Source: Allosphingosinicella deserti | GTDB taxonomy: Bacteria > Pseudomonadota > Alphaproteobacteria > Sphingomonadales > Sphingomonadaceae | Assembly: GCF_003012735.1 (NCBI RefSeq) | Contig: NZ_PXYI01000006.1 | Span: 186,001-250,000 of the forward strand | Reading direction: 5' to 3' | Length of the DNA stretch: 64,000 nt | Shown here: piece by piece, positions 16,730 through 25,387 of the stretch | Position numbering within the stretch: position 1 is the first letter of the stretch | Layout: every line of letters begins with the position of its first letter | Made by a program: the position numbers and the translations under genes | Notes under the pieces: generated by a model | What the model saw: only the letters and a program-made list of their open reading frames with translations | The model's database searches: none | Told to the model about the DNA's origin: nothing

Positions 16730-18009
16730 CGGCCGGCGCCCCCCGCGCCGGTCGCACCCGCGGCACCCGCCACAGGGCCGCCGGTCTGACCCGATTGGCC
16801 GCTTGCTCCGGCTTGCGGGGGTGTCAGGGCGCTCCCGCCGCCGCGGGTCGCCGCCGGAGCATTCTGCGCGTTTGCGGGCCGCGCCGGCGCGCTCGGAGCG
16901 GAAGCGCCGCCGGTGCTGGCGCGAGCGGTGCCGCGCACCGGCCGTACCTGCTCGCCTTCAAGCACGAAGGCACCGCCGCCGAGCAGCACAATGGTGCCGA
17001 CCGGCGGACCCGAGACGATCTCGACCCAGCCACCGGCACGGCGTCCGGTGCGGACGGGCATGCGATGGGCACGGTTGCCGGCTCGGAGGACCATCACCGA
17101 CACGCCTTCGGCATCGAACCGGAGCGCGTCCTCGGGCAGCGCCGGCGTCTGGCTGATCGCACCGTTGAAATTGGCGCGGCCGAAGCCGCCAACGCGGAGA
17201 ACGGGCCGGGCCGGCAGGGCGATCAGCACGGCGCCGAGCCGCGACTGTCCGTTCACCTCGGCAGAAAGAGTACGGACGTTGCCGGTCACCGTCTCCCCGC
17301 TCGGCAACTCGACCTGGGCGGGCTGGCCGACCCGGATGGTGCCGAGCTCTGTCTCCGGCACATCGGCCTGGAGCTCGACGAGGCCGCTGCGCGCGATTCG
17401 GAACATCGGAGTTCCTCCGACCGCAGCGATGTCGCCCGGGCGCACCGTGCGCTCGAGGATACGCCCGGAAACCGGCGCGTTGATGGTCAGGCGGCCGAGC
17501 CGGGTGCGGAGTTCGGCAATCTGCGCTTGCGCGGCGCGAACCTGCGCCGCCGCCGTCGTCGCCGCGGTTCGGCGCTGCTCGATCTGCTCGGTCGCGACCA
17601 CGCCTTCGCGGTCGAGCCCGGCGACACGCGCCGCCTCGCGACCGGCTTGCGCGGCCTGCGCGCGCTGCTGGGCGAGATTGGCCTGCAGCTCGGCAATCTG
17701 GGCTTGGAGCAGGGTCGGATCCATGCGCACCAGCGGCTGGCCGGCCCGGACGAAATCGCCTTCCTCGGCAAGCACCTGAGTGACCCGGTAGCCGCCGACC
17801 TCGGCCCCGACCGCCGCTTCTTCGCGCGCCACCAGCACGCCGGACGCGGTGATCCCGCCGAGCAGGGGGCGAAGCTCGATCCGGGTGACGCTCACGTCCC
17901 GCAATGTGCTTTCCGCCTTGGGCGCGGCATCGTCGTCGCTGCCGCACGCGGCCAGGGCCAGGCAAATTGCGATCGCGGTCGCGCGCAAAATCTCTCTCCT
18001 CATCGTCAT
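16726..18009 (-). CDS. Periplasmic adaptor (membrane fusion) lipoprotein of the RND pump
   Basis: 427-residue RND adaptor. The signal ends in the lipobox LAAC, so it is lipid-anchored in the inner membrane. The barrel-sandwich halves are visible (GGYRVTQVLAEEGDFVRAGQ and GRILERTVRPGDIAAVGG) flanking an Ala/Gln-rich coiled-coil hairpin (about 110-175). The last 60 residues are a low-complexity Ala/Gly/Pro tail, unusual for the family. It overlaps both the outer-membrane factor and the permease by 4 bases. Couples the permease to the outer-membrane channel. Confidence 0.9.
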   Translation of the reverse strand: MTMRREILRATAIAICLALAACGSDDDAAPKAESTLRDVSVTRIELRPLLGGITASGVLVAREEAAVGAEVGGYRVTQVLAEEGDFVRAGQPLVRMDPTLLQAQIAELQANLAQQRAQAAQAGREAARVAGLDREGVVATEQIEQRRTAATTAAAQVRAAQAQIAELRTRLGRLTINAPVSGRILERTVRPGDIAAVGGTPMFRIARSGLVELQADVPETELGTIRVGQPAQVELPSGETVTGNVRTLSAEVNGQSRLGAVLIALPARPVLRVGGFGRANFNGAISQTPALPEDALRFDAEGVSVMVLRAGNRAHRMPVRTGRRAGGWVEIVSGPPVGTIVLLGGGAFVLEGEQVRPVRGTARASTGGASAPSAPARPANAQNAPAATRGGGSALTPPQAGASGQSGQTGGPVAGAAGATGAGGAGR

Positions 18010-19535
18010 CGGCTTCGCACCGGCTGCGGTTCGGGCGACCAGCCGCCGCCAAAGGCCCGGAAAGTCTGGACGCTTCGGCGCAGCGCCTGGGCGTGGGCCC
18101 CGGCCGCCGCCGATCGGACGCTGCGCCAGGCGCGTTCGGCGTCGAGCACCGTCGTCAGATTGTCGATGCCGAGTTGGTAGCGTCGCTGCGCTGCGTCGTA
18201 GGCGACGCGGGCGCGCGCCTCGCCGGCGCTCAGCACGCCGAAGCGGTTGCGATCGGCCTCGAGCAGGGTCAGCGCCTGATCGGCCTCGGAATAAGCGGTC
18301 TGGACGGCGCGTTCGTAGGCGAGCACCGCCTGCTCGGCACGCGCGCCGGAGGCACGCAGTTCGGCCAGCAGCCGACTCCGATCAAGCACCGGCAGGCTCA
18401 GGCCGATGCCGAACGCCCAGAAAGCCGTGGTGCTTTCGAAGGTGCCGCGCTGCAGGCCGAGACCAAGGCCGGGGCGAAGCGAGATGCGGGGAAACAGCTC
18501 GAGTTCCGCTGTGGTCAAATTGCCTGCCGCGGACTCGATCCGCGCTTCCGCTTCGCGCACATCCGGCCGGCGGACGAGAAGGTCGCCGGGAATCAGGGCA
18601 GGGGGCGCCGGGATCGGGCCGAGCACCGGCGCGACCGGCACCGTGTCGAGATCGGCACCGGCATTGCCGGTAAGCAGCAGGATCGAACGCCGCAGCGTCC
18701 TCAGCTGCGCATCGAGGTCGCGAAGCTGGGCCGAGGCCTGGGCGACGTCTGCCTCGACCCGCGCCGCATCGGCCGTCGGGGCAAGTCCGCGCTCGCCCTG
18801 GATGCGAGCGACGCGGAGCAGATCCTCCTGGATTCGCAAGGTCGCGCGCGCATCCTCAAGCTGGACGGCAAGCGCGCGGGCCTGGAACAACGTGTCGGCT
18901 ATCTCCGCGGTCACCGCCACCCGCGACGCCTCCGCATTGAACCGCGCGGCAGCGAAATCGCCTTCCGCCGTGCGCCTGGCGGCGCCACGACGTCCGAGGA
19001 AATCGAGCTCGTAGCTGACGTTGAAATCGAGGTTGGCGGTGCCGCTGAGCCCGCTCGGCGTCAGCGAGAAGCCGGACGGAATGCCCGGTATGTCGACGCC
19101 CTGCTGCCCGCCGAGATCCTCGGTCTGGCGGACTTCGCCGCTGCCCTCGATATTTCCTTGCGGCCCAAGCTGCGCCAGCGAGGCCGAGCGAAGACCGCGC
19201 GCTTCCTCGAGGCGGGCGAGCGCGGTGCGGGTGTCGAAGCCCTTGGCCAGCGCCTGGTCGACGAGGGCGGCAAGCTGCGGATCGTCATAGGCGGTCCACC
19301 AGCGGTCGAGCGGGATGGTCGCGCCCGCGACGGTTGCGGCGTCGAACACCTGCGGCAGCCGCACCTCCGGAGGGCGCGGAGTCCGTCCGGTCGTGCAGCC
19401 CGCGATGAGCGCCACCGCCAGCAGCAGCGGAACGCAGCGCACAGCGGACGCCGGGCCCCCCGGCACGACGCGAGTCTCGGCAACTTCTTTCCCCCCGATG
19501 ACGTTGGATCCGCCGGAGGCGGGCGCATCGGACAT
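18006..19535 (-). CDS. NodT-type outer-membrane efflux channel lipoprotein
   Basis: 509-residue outer-membrane factor. The lipobox is LIAGC after an atypically long N-terminal extension (about 30 residues, GSNVIGGKEVAETR), so a later start is possible. Tandem OEP repeats each contain long amphipathic helices (for example TRTALARLEEARGLRSASLAQ) typical of TolC-like tubes. First gene of the RND operon, which is unusual because the channel gene often comes last. Its ATG lies only 12 bases from the palindromic operator, with no strong Shine-Dalgarno. Confidence 0.88.
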   Translation of the reverse strand: MSDAPASGGSNVIGGKEVAETRVVPGGPASAVRCVPLLLAVALIAGCTTGRTPRPPEVRLPQVFDAATVAGATIPLDRWWTAYDDPQLAALVDQALAKGFDTRTALARLEEARGLRSASLAQLGPQGNIEGSGEVRQTEDLGGQQGVDIPGIPSGFSLTPSGLSGTANLDFNVSYELDFLGRRGAARRTAEGDFAAARFNAEASRVAVTAEIADTLFQARALAVQLEDARATLRIQEDLLRVARIQGERGLAPTADAARVEADVAQASAQLRDLDAQLRTLRRSILLLTGNAGADLDTVPVAPVLGPIPAPPALIPGDLLVRRPDVREAEARIESAAGNLTTAELELFPRISLRPGLGLGLQRGTFESTTAFWAFGIGLSLPVLDRSRLLAELRASGARAEQAVLAYERAVQTAYSEADQALTLLEADRNRFGVLSAGEARARVAYDAAQRRYQLGIDNLTTVLDAERAWRSVRSAAAGAHAQALRRSVQTFRAFGGGWSPEPQPVRSR

Positions 19536-19547
19536 GGTCGAACCCTA

Positions 19548-19574
19548 ACTTATGATATACCATGTATCATAAGT
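19548..19574. promoter_or_regulatory. Perfect palindromic TetR operator of the RND efflux operon
   Basis: Ten-base arms ACTTATGATA (19548-19557) and TATCATAAGT (19565-19574) are exact reverse complements around a 7-base centre. The AT-rich site stands out from the high-GC background and lies between the efflux operon and the divergent TetR gene, overlapping the likely -10 regions of both. Confidence 0.75.
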
Positions 19575-19618
19575 AGGCCGGATGGCCGGCGCAAGCAGCT
19601 TGTTGGGAGCGGGTCTGA

Positions 19619-20161
19619 GTGGTCGACGCCAGGATTGGAAAGACACGCGCGGCACTGGCCGCGGCCATGCTCGAATTGATCGCGGAGCGGGACTTTTCGG
19701 CGATCACTGTGGCCGACATCGTCGCCAAGGCGGACGTCGGCTACGCGACCTTCTTCCGCCACTATCAGGACAAGGAAGGCTTGCTGTTCGACGCCGCCGA
19801 CCGGCTGATCGACGAGCTCCTGCCGACGATGTTGCCGGCCTTGCGGGACGAGGACACGCGCAGCGCCTCGATCGCGCTCTGCCGTTTCATCAACGATCGC
19901 AAGGCGATCTGCCGCGCCTTGTTCGCCGGCGGCGCCGAACCGCAGGTGCGGCGCATCCTCACCGAACGATCGATGGCTCGTGCCGAGACCACCGGTCTGC
20001 CCGACCCGCCCGGTCTGCCGTTCCGGCTCGCAATCACCCATTCCGTCCGCGCGACGCTCGGCATCCTCGCCTGGTGGTTCGACGAGGCGCCGGACATGGA
20101 TTGCGAGGAGGTCGGCGCGATCATCGACCGTCTGGTGATCGCGCCGGTCCGAAAGGGCTGA
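19619..20161 (+). CDS. TetR family repressor of the divergent RND efflux operon
   Basis: 180-residue TetR-type regulator: KTRAALAAAMLELIAERDFSA, then the helix-turn-helix ITVADIVAKADVGYATFFRHYQ (about residues 29-50) and a helical effector domain ending near GILAWWFDEAPDMDCEEVG. The GTG at 19619 was chosen; it lacks a strong ribosome site. Divergent from the efflux operon across an 83-bp gap containing the perfect palindrome, which makes autoregulated repression of the pump the natural reading. The ligand is unknown. Confidence 0.85.
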   Translation: MVDARIGKTRAALAAAMLELIAERDFSAITVADIVAKADVGYATFFRHYQDKEGLLFDAADRLIDELLPTMLPALRDEDTRSASIALCRFINDRKAICRALFAGGAEPQVRRILTERSMARAETTGLPDPPGLPFRLAITHSVRATLGILAWWFDEAPDMDCEEVGAIIDRLVIAPVRKG

Positions 20162-20285
20162 CCCTGTCCGGATCGCCTCGTTGCGGGACGGGCCTCCACG
20201 CAAAGGTTTGATGCGCAGGCATCCTCGACTATGAGCGCCCCGTTGCAACCCGTGCGCGACGCGTGCCTGCAGGGAAAAGGTTGAG

Positions 20286-21386
20286 ATGCTGAGCTACTTC
20301 AAGGGCGCGTTCCTGTTCACGATCGTCTGCCTCGGGCTTGCCGTCTGGCTCGGCTGGGAGACGACGGGGAGCGTCGTCGGCACGGCCGGCCTGCTCTGGA
20401 TCGTGATCGTCCTCAGTATCCTTGAAGTCTCGCTGTCGTTCGACAATGCGGTCGTCAATGCTTCCGTGCTGAAGGAAATGTCGCCGGTGTGGCGGCAGCG
20501 ATTCCTCACCTGGGGTATCGCCATTGCAGTGTTCGGCATGCGGATCGTGTTCCCGCTGCTGATCGTCGCCATCGCCGCCCGTCTGGGGCCGATCGAGGCG
20601 CTGAAGCTCGCGGCCGGCAACCCCGCCGAATATGAGCGCATCATCACGAGTGCCCATGTCGGAATCGCCGGCTTCGGCGGCGCGTTCCTGGCGATGGTCG
20701 GCCTCAAATTCTTCTTCGATCGGGACAAGGACATTCACTGGATCGGCCTGATCGAACGCCGCCTGGCAAGTCTCGCCTCGGTACATGCGATCGAAATCGG
20801 CGTCGTCCTGCTGAGCCTTTACGGCGTGTCGAAGCTGCTGCCGAGCGAGGGCGAGGCGCTGACCTTCATCGTCGCCGGCATCTTCGGCATCCTCGCCCAC
20901 CTCGCCGTCGAAGCGGTCAATTCACTGCTCGAGCCGGACGCGCATGCGATTGCCGGCGGTGCCGCCCGATCGGGCCTGGCCGGCTTCCTGTACCTGAACC
21001 TGCTCGACTCCGCTTTCTCGTTCGACGGCGTGATCGGTGCGTTCGCTCTGTCGAACAACATCTTCGTGATCGCGCTCGGCCTCGGCATCGGCGCGATGTT
21101 CGTCCGCTCGATGACGATCATGCTCGTCGACAAGGGCACGCTCGCCCATTACCGCTATCTCGAGCATGGCGCCTTCTGGGCGATCATCGCACTTGCCGTG
21201 GTGATGCTGCTGTCGGCGCGCTTCCATATTCCCGAAGTGATCACCGGCGTGGTCGGCGCCGTCTTCATCGGCCTCTCGCTTTACGGATCGGCGCGCTACA
21301 ATCGCCGTCATCCCTCAGACCCGGTTTTCGGGACGCTCGACGATTGCAGCCCGGTCCGCCCGGACGGCAGCGAACTCAAATCCTGA
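20286..21386 (+). CDS. DUF475 integral membrane protein (TerC-like)
   Basis: 366-residue polytopic protein of the DUF475 family, related to TerC. Roughly nine hydrophobic segments are visible. The signature acidic motifs ILEVSLSFDNAVVNASVL (helix 2) and NLLDSAFSFDGVIGAFALS are typical of TerC-like proteins proposed to move metal ions. A soluble loop at about 140-165 contains DRDKDIHWIG. The role is not proven in the family. Nineteen bases separate it from the response-regulator gene downstream, suggesting co-transcription. Confidence 0.85.
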   Translation: MLSYFKGAFLFTIVCLGLAVWLGWETTGSVVGTAGLLWIVIVLSILEVSLSFDNAVVNASVLKEMSPVWRQRFLTWGIAIAVFGMRIVFPLLIVAIAARLGPIEALKLAAGNPAEYERIITSAHVGIAGFGGAFLAMVGLKFFFDRDKDIHWIGLIERRLASLASVHAIEIGVVLLSLYGVSKLLPSEGEALTFIVAGIFGILAHLAVEAVNSLLEPDAHAIAGGAARSGLAGFLYLNLLDSAFSFDGVIGAFALSNNIFVIALGLGIGAMFVRSMTIMLVDKGTLAHYRYLEHGAFWAIIALAVVMLLSARFHIPEVITGVVGAVFIGLSLYGSARYNRRHPSDPVFGTLDDCSPVRPDGSELKS

Positions 21387-21405
21387 CGGCGGCGAAGGAC
21401 AAAGA

Positions 21406-22104
21406 ATGAACCGCGGACGTTTGCTCCTCGTCGAGGACGACAAGGCCCTGTCAGAGCTGCTCCTGTTCAACTTCCGCAAGGAAGGGTTCGAGGTCGAGCA
21501 TACGACGGATGGCGACGAGGCGCTGATGCTCGCCGAGGAGCGGGCCCCGGACGTCGTCATTCTCGACTGGATGATAGAAGGGGTGCCGGGGATCGAGGTC
21601 TGCCGACGCCTACGGCGGCGCGAGGGCACGGCCAACGTGCCGATCATCATGCTGACCGCCCGGGGCGAGGAGACGGACCGGATCCGCGGTCTCGAAACCG
21701 GCGCCGACGATTATGTCACCAAGCCGTTCAGCCCGCGCGAGCTGATCGCCCGGGTTGGCGCCGTGCTCCGGCGCGTTCGCCCAGCGCTTGCCGGCGGCTC
21801 TTTGAGCTTCGCCGACCTCGAAATGGATGTCTCGGCGCACAAGGTTCGCCGCGGCGGTCGTACCGTGGCGCTCGGGCCGACGGAGTTCCGGCTGCTTCGG
21901 CACTTCATGGAGCATCCGGGCCGGGTCTTCTCGCGCGAGCGGCTGCTCGACTCGGTGTGGTCGCACGATGCCGACATCGAGGTGCGCACGGTGGACGTCC
22001 ACATCCGCCGCCTGCGCAAGGCGCTGAACGAGGGCGGCGAGAAGGACGTGATTCGGACGGTGCGGTCGGCGGGCTATTCGCTCGACGAGGCGGAGAGCGA
22101 CTGA
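21406..22104 (+). CDS. phoB: PhoB-like OmpR-family response regulator
   Basis: 232 residues. The receiver domain (1-120) has acidic pocket Asp11/Asp12, phospho-acceptor Asp54 (VVILDWMIEG), the Thr of MLTARG and Lys of VTKPFSP. A winged-helix OmpR-type effector domain (about 130-228) ends in VDVHIRRLRKAL and TVRSAGYSL. GLETGADDYVTKPFSPRELIARV resembles PhoB of alphaproteobacteria. No histidine kinase or phosphate-transport gene is adjacent, so the phosphate-regulon role rests on similarity alone. Confidence 0.72.
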   Translation: MNRGRLLLVEDDKALSELLLFNFRKEGFEVEHTTDGDEALMLAEERAPDVVILDWMIEGVPGIEVCRRLRRREGTANVPIIMLTARGEETDRIRGLETGADDYVTKPFSPRELIARVGAVLRRVRPALAGGSLSFADLEMDVSAHKVRRGGRTVALGPTEFRLLRHFMEHPGRVFSRERLLDSVWSHDADIEVRTVDVHIRRLRKALNEGGEKDVIRTVRSAGYSLDEAESD

Positions 22105-22108
22105 CGCT

Positions 22109-22516
22109 CTACGATTTGAATGTCGGCAGCGCGGGCATGCCGTTGTCGGCATCGGCGATATAGGGCGCCGCAGCCCCGGTGATCCCGGTTGCGGCGATCG
22201 CCCGTTTCACCCGGCCCTCGCAGCGGTCCCGCAATTCGAGTGCGACCGCCATGGCCGGTACCCGCACCGTCACGGCGACTCCGATCCTCCGACGATCCTT
22301 GGTGAGGTGCTTGCCGACGACGAGCGTGCCGGTCAGATCCATCTTCATGTCGACTTCGGTGACCAGCAGGTTCGCTTCGCGGCACTCGTTGCGCATTACG
22401 CTCGCGCATTGCCGCATCAGCGCCCCGACCTGGTAGGTTGCCGGCACGTCCAGGGTCGCGATCACGACGATGCGCAACGTGAGCATCTGCGATTGCGGAA
22501 TGGGACGATAGAACAC
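22109..22516 (-). CDS. Hypothetical protein
   Basis: 135-residue protein I do not recognise. The GTG at 22516 follows a perfect AGGAGG six bases upstream, and third-codon GC is high, so it is very likely real. The N-terminus reads MFYRPIPQSQMLTLRIVVIA and could be a partly buried strand or weak signal; the remainder is mixed alpha/beta with two spaced cysteines (CASVMRNEC). It ends 4 bases from the stop of the response regulator on the other strand. No function is offered. Confidence 0.6.
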   Translation of the reverse strand: MFYRPIPQSQMLTLRIVVIATLDVPATYQVGALMRQCASVMRNECREANLLVTEVDMKMDLTGTLVVGKHLTKDRRRIGVAVTVRVPAMAVALELRDRCEGRVKRAIAATGITGAAAPYIADADNGMPALPTFKS

Positions 22517-22598
22517 GCGAGCCTCCTGCCGAGCGGTCACCAGCTTGGCGCGGCGATGGTTAAGGAACCGCAAATGTCAGCCGAAAGCATCGCCTGCG

Positions 22599-23019
22599 TC
22601 ACGTGAATTTCGCCGGCGCGTGCGGAGCCCTGGATGCCGCACCCTTGAGAATTCGGCGGAACTTCGGGCAGTCCAGGTGGCTCGGCGCCGGGCATGCCGC
22701 CGCGTGGCGAAGGCCGTCGCGCAGAATTGCCAAACGGCGGATGGTCTCGTCGAGCGAGTCGGCCTTGGCGGTCAGCATGGCGCGATCGATCCGCGGCGTT
22801 CCGTCCGCCGCGAACATGCTGCCGATCTCGTCGAGCGAGAAGCCGGCGGCGCGGCCGAGCGCGATCAGCGCCAGCCGTTCGAGCACGCCGGGATCGAACA
22901 GCCGCTTCAGTCCCCGCCGCCCGATGGACGCGACCAGCCCCTTCTCCTCATAATAACGCAGCGTCGAAGCAGGGCACGCTGGAGCGCTTCGCAACCTCGG
23001 ATATGTCCAGATCCCGCAC
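22599..23019 (-). pseudogene. MerR-family regulator disrupted by a one-base insertion
   Basis: The DNA-binding N-terminus (VRDLDISEVAKRSSVP, from GTG at 23019) and the rest (PASTLRYYEEKGLVAS to the C-terminal Cys-containing CPAPSHLDCPKFRRIL) lie in two different frames. They join exactly if one C is removed from the CCC run (minus strand; GGG at 22972-22974). The whole would be a 139-residue regulator with helix-turn-helix, wing, a coiled-coil dimer helix and a cysteine-bearing tail. SoxR is ruled out because the [2Fe-2S] cluster motif is missing. Either a pseudogene or a homopolymer sequencing error. Confidence 0.75.
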
Positions 23020-23023
23020 CCTA

Positions 23024-23054
23024 TTGACCTCAAGTCGGCTTGAAGTGGCAGAAT
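23024..23054 (+). promoter_or_regulatory. MerR-type promoter with 19-bp spacer and SoxR-box-like dyad
   Basis: TTGACC (-35, 23024-23029), exactly 19 bases, then CAGAAT (-10, 23049-23054). The spacer holds the dyad CCTCAAGTCGGCTTGAAG (23028-23045), arms matching seven of eight. An over-long spacer with a central dyad is the hallmark of MerR-controlled promoters. Drives the methyltransferase gene, start 41 bases later. Confidence 0.68.
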
Positions 23055-23094
23055 GCCCGTTCCGCAATCCGCAGACAAGGTATGGAGACGAAGA

Positions 23095-23949
23095 ATGGCC
23101 GAACCGCGAAGCGTCGAGAACGAACAGGCCGCGCTCTGGAACGGCACCGCCGGTCAGGCCTGGGTCGCCTTGCAGGACCTCCTCGACCGCTTGTTCAAGC
23201 CGATCGAGGAGGATCTTGCACAGGCCCTCCGAGAAGCGCCCGCACGTTCGGTGCTCGACGTCGGCTGCGGGACCGGCGCGACGACGATCGCGATGGCAGG
23301 CGTGCTCGGCGCCGGTCGCCGGTGCACCGGCATCGATATTTCGGCACCGATGCTCGAATTGGCGCGGGCGCGCGCTGCGCATGCGGGCGTCGACGCCGCC
23401 TTCATCCGTGCCGATGCGCAGAGCCACGCGTTCGATGCGGCTGCATATGATCGGATCGTGTCCCGGTTTGGCGTGATGTTCTTCGGCGATCCGGTGCGCG
23501 CCTTTGCGAACTTGCGCGATGCCGCGCGCCCAAATGCCGAGCTCCGGATGTACGCCTGGCGCAGTCCGGAGGACAATCCGTTCATGACCACTGCGGAGCG
23601 CGCCGCGGCACCCTTCCTACCGGCGCTGCCGGCGCGAGATCCGGAGGCACCGGGGCAGTTCGGCTTTGCCGACCCGGATCGGGTGCGGGCCATCCTGGAA
23701 CAAGGCGGCTGGGGCGACATGGACATCCAGCCGATCGACTTTGACCTGACGATGCCGAAGACGGACCTTGTTCGCTACTTCACCCAGCTCGGCCCGATCG
23801 CGCGCCTGCTGCCGACCGTCGAGGACGCAGTTCGTGCCCGGACCCTCGACGCCGTCCGGGCCGCATTCGAGCCGTTCGTCGCGGGAGAAGAGGTGCGTTT
23901 CGTGGCGGCGTGCTGGCGGATCAGCGGCCGAAAGCGAAGCGTCGCCTGA
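23095..23949 (+). CDS. SAM-dependent class I methyltransferase
   Basis: 284-residue Rossmann-fold methyltransferase. Motif I is SVLDVGCGTGATTIAM, motif II the acidic CTGIDISAPMLELAR, and the post-motif region includes DRIVSRFGVMFF, like UbiE/ArsM-type small-molecule methyltransferases. The ATG at 23095 was preferred to 23053 because GGAGACGAAG precedes it and the -10 sits over the earlier start. The substrate is unknown. Expression is probably set by the damaged MerR gene. The last 29 bases overlap the flippase gene on the other strand. Confidence 0.83.
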   Translation: MAEPRSVENEQAALWNGTAGQAWVALQDLLDRLFKPIEEDLAQALREAPARSVLDVGCGTGATTIAMAGVLGAGRRCTGIDISAPMLELARARAAHAGVDAAFIRADAQSHAFDAAAYDRIVSRFGVMFFGDPVRAFANLRDAARPNAELRMYAWRSPEDNPFMTTAERAAAPFLPALPARDPEAPGQFGFADPDRVRAILEQGGWGDMDIQPIDFDLTMPKTDLVRYFTQLGPIARLLPTVEDAVRARTLDAVRAAFEPFVAGEEVRFVAACWRISGRKRSVA

Positions 23950-25387
23950 GCGAGCCGAACAGCAAGGCCGCTTCCTGCTCGGCGCCAGGCGGGCGGCCCG
24001 ACGCCAGCCAGAGCAGGAAGAGCGACGACGCGTAGACTCCGGCCCCGATCGCCACTTGGATCAGGAGATCGGGGAAGGGGTGCCCGGTCTCGACGACGAG
24101 CAGCCGCATCAGCACGAACGCCATGGCGGCGGCGGCGAGCAAGGGGCGGAGCAGGTTTGCGGCAAGGCTGATTGCGCTGGTCTTGGCATCGATGGCGAGC
24201 AGAAGGATGCCGACGGTGAGCATCGTCGCGTTGACGCCAAGCGCGGCGATCGCGACCGCTTCGGGACTGCGGAAGAGATAGGCTGCGGTGCCGACGCCGA
24301 GCGCAGAAAGGAGGGCGCCGGCAATGTTGAGCAGCGCCGCCCGCCGCGCCTGGCCCGAGGCCTGGAAGACGGAGCCGACCATCAACGACACCGCCTGCAC
24401 GCCGGTGTACAAGGCGATGATCCGCATCAGCGGCGTCGCAGGCAGCCATTTGGCGCCGAGCAGGACCGCGATCGTATCCGGCGCGGTCGCAACCAGGCCG
24501 GCGGCGAGCGGCGCCACTACCGTCGCATAAGCACCGATCACGGTCGCGACGCCGGCGCTGCCCTTGGCGTCGCCGCGGGCGACGGTGACGAAGGTCACCC
24601 GGTTAAGGGCCGTGGCGATTTCCTGGGTAAAGATGCTCGAAAGGTCCTTGGATACCGAATAGAGGCCGATCGTTGCCGGCATCGCGAAGCGGCCGAGCAC
24701 CAGCCGCTCGATCTGCGCTTGCACCCATTCGGAGAAGGTGCTCACGAACATCCACAGCGACACGCCGAGGATCTCGACCCGTCGGGCGAGGCTGAACCGC
24801 GGCCGGTACGGATGGGCGATGTAGGTGCCGATCATCCAGAAAATGGATTGTGCCACCATTCCGATCACCAGCGCCCAGTAATTGCGCAGCACGAACGCGG
24901 CGATCAGCGACACCACCAGAGAAGCGACGCGGACTCCGAGCCGCATCGCCATGTCGCGGCCGAAGGTCATGTCGCGTTCGAAGTCGACGATGCCGATGTT
25001 GGAAACGGCAAGCGCAACCATGCGCAGCGACATCACCCAGAGGATGCCGGTCACCGCGGGGATCCGGTAGAAGCTCGCCGCCAGCGGCGCGATGGCGAGC
25101 ATCGCGATCGCCAGAACCAGGAACAGGATGAGCTGGATCGTCCAGGCGGTGTCGTAATAGGAGCGGTCGGGATCCGGCACACGGAGCAGGGCCTGTCGCA
25201 GGCCGATCCATCCGAACAGTTCGACGAACGCCGCCGCCGAGAGGGCGATTGCGACCACGCCGAAATCGCTCGGCTGCAGCAGCCGCGCGAGCGTCACCAC
25301 CGAGATGAGGCCGATCGCGCGCACGCCCCATTGCATCGCCACGGCGAGAAAGGCGGAACGATAGAGCGTGGCGCGGCCGATGGTCAT
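23921..25387 (-). CDS. Polysaccharide flippase (MOP superfamily, Wzx-like)
   Basis: 488-residue polytopic protein with about twelve to fourteen hydrophobic segments, of the polysaccharide-transporter branch of the MOP superfamily. The N-terminal third carries GLISVVTLARLLQPSDFGVVAIALS, a typical entry of O-antigen/colanic-type flippases. It should flip lipid-linked repeat units across the inner membrane. Start codon ATG overlaps the stop of the deacetylase gene by 4 bases (ATGA), so they form one operon. Its 3' end overlaps the methyltransferase gene convergently. Confidence 0.85.
   Translation of the reverse strand: MTIGRATLYRSAFLAVAMQWGVRAIGLISVVTLARLLQPSDFGVVAIALSAAAFVELFGWIGLRQALLRVPDPDRSYYDTAWTIQLILFLVLAIAMLAIAPLAASFYRIPAVTGILWVMSLRMVALAVSNIGIVDFERDMTFGRDMAMRLGVRVASLVVSLIAAFVLRNYWALVIGMVAQSIFWMIGTYIAHPYRPRFSLARRVEILGVSLWMFVSTFSEWVQAQIERLVLGRFAMPATIGLYSVSKDLSSIFTQEIATALNRVTFVTVARGDAKGSAGVATVIGAYATVVAPLAAGLVATAPDTIAVLLGAKWLPATPLMRIIALYTGVQAVSLMVGSVFQASGQARRAALLNIAGALLSALGVGTAAYLFRSPEAVAIAALGVNATMLTVGILLLAIDAKTSAISLAANLLRPLLAAAAMAFVLMRLLVVETGHPFPDLLIQVAIGAGVYASSLFLLWLASGRPPGAEQEAALLFGSLRRRFAFGR

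Noticed and set aside
13613-16789. A 1058-codon open frame on the plus strand opposite the RND permease
   Set aside because: It is the complement of a strongly coding minus-strand gene; the product is Arg/His/Asp-rich and lacks any family motif, a common shadow in high-GC genomes.
22972-22974. Programmed frameshift in the MerR gene
   Set aside because: No slippery heptamer, stem or upstream Shine-Dalgarno-like stimulator; the insertion lies in a short C run.
22599-23019. SoxR as the identity of the MerR-type regulator, given its SoxR-box-like site
   Set aside because: The C-terminal four-cysteine cluster motif of SoxR is absent; the cysteines present have other spacing.
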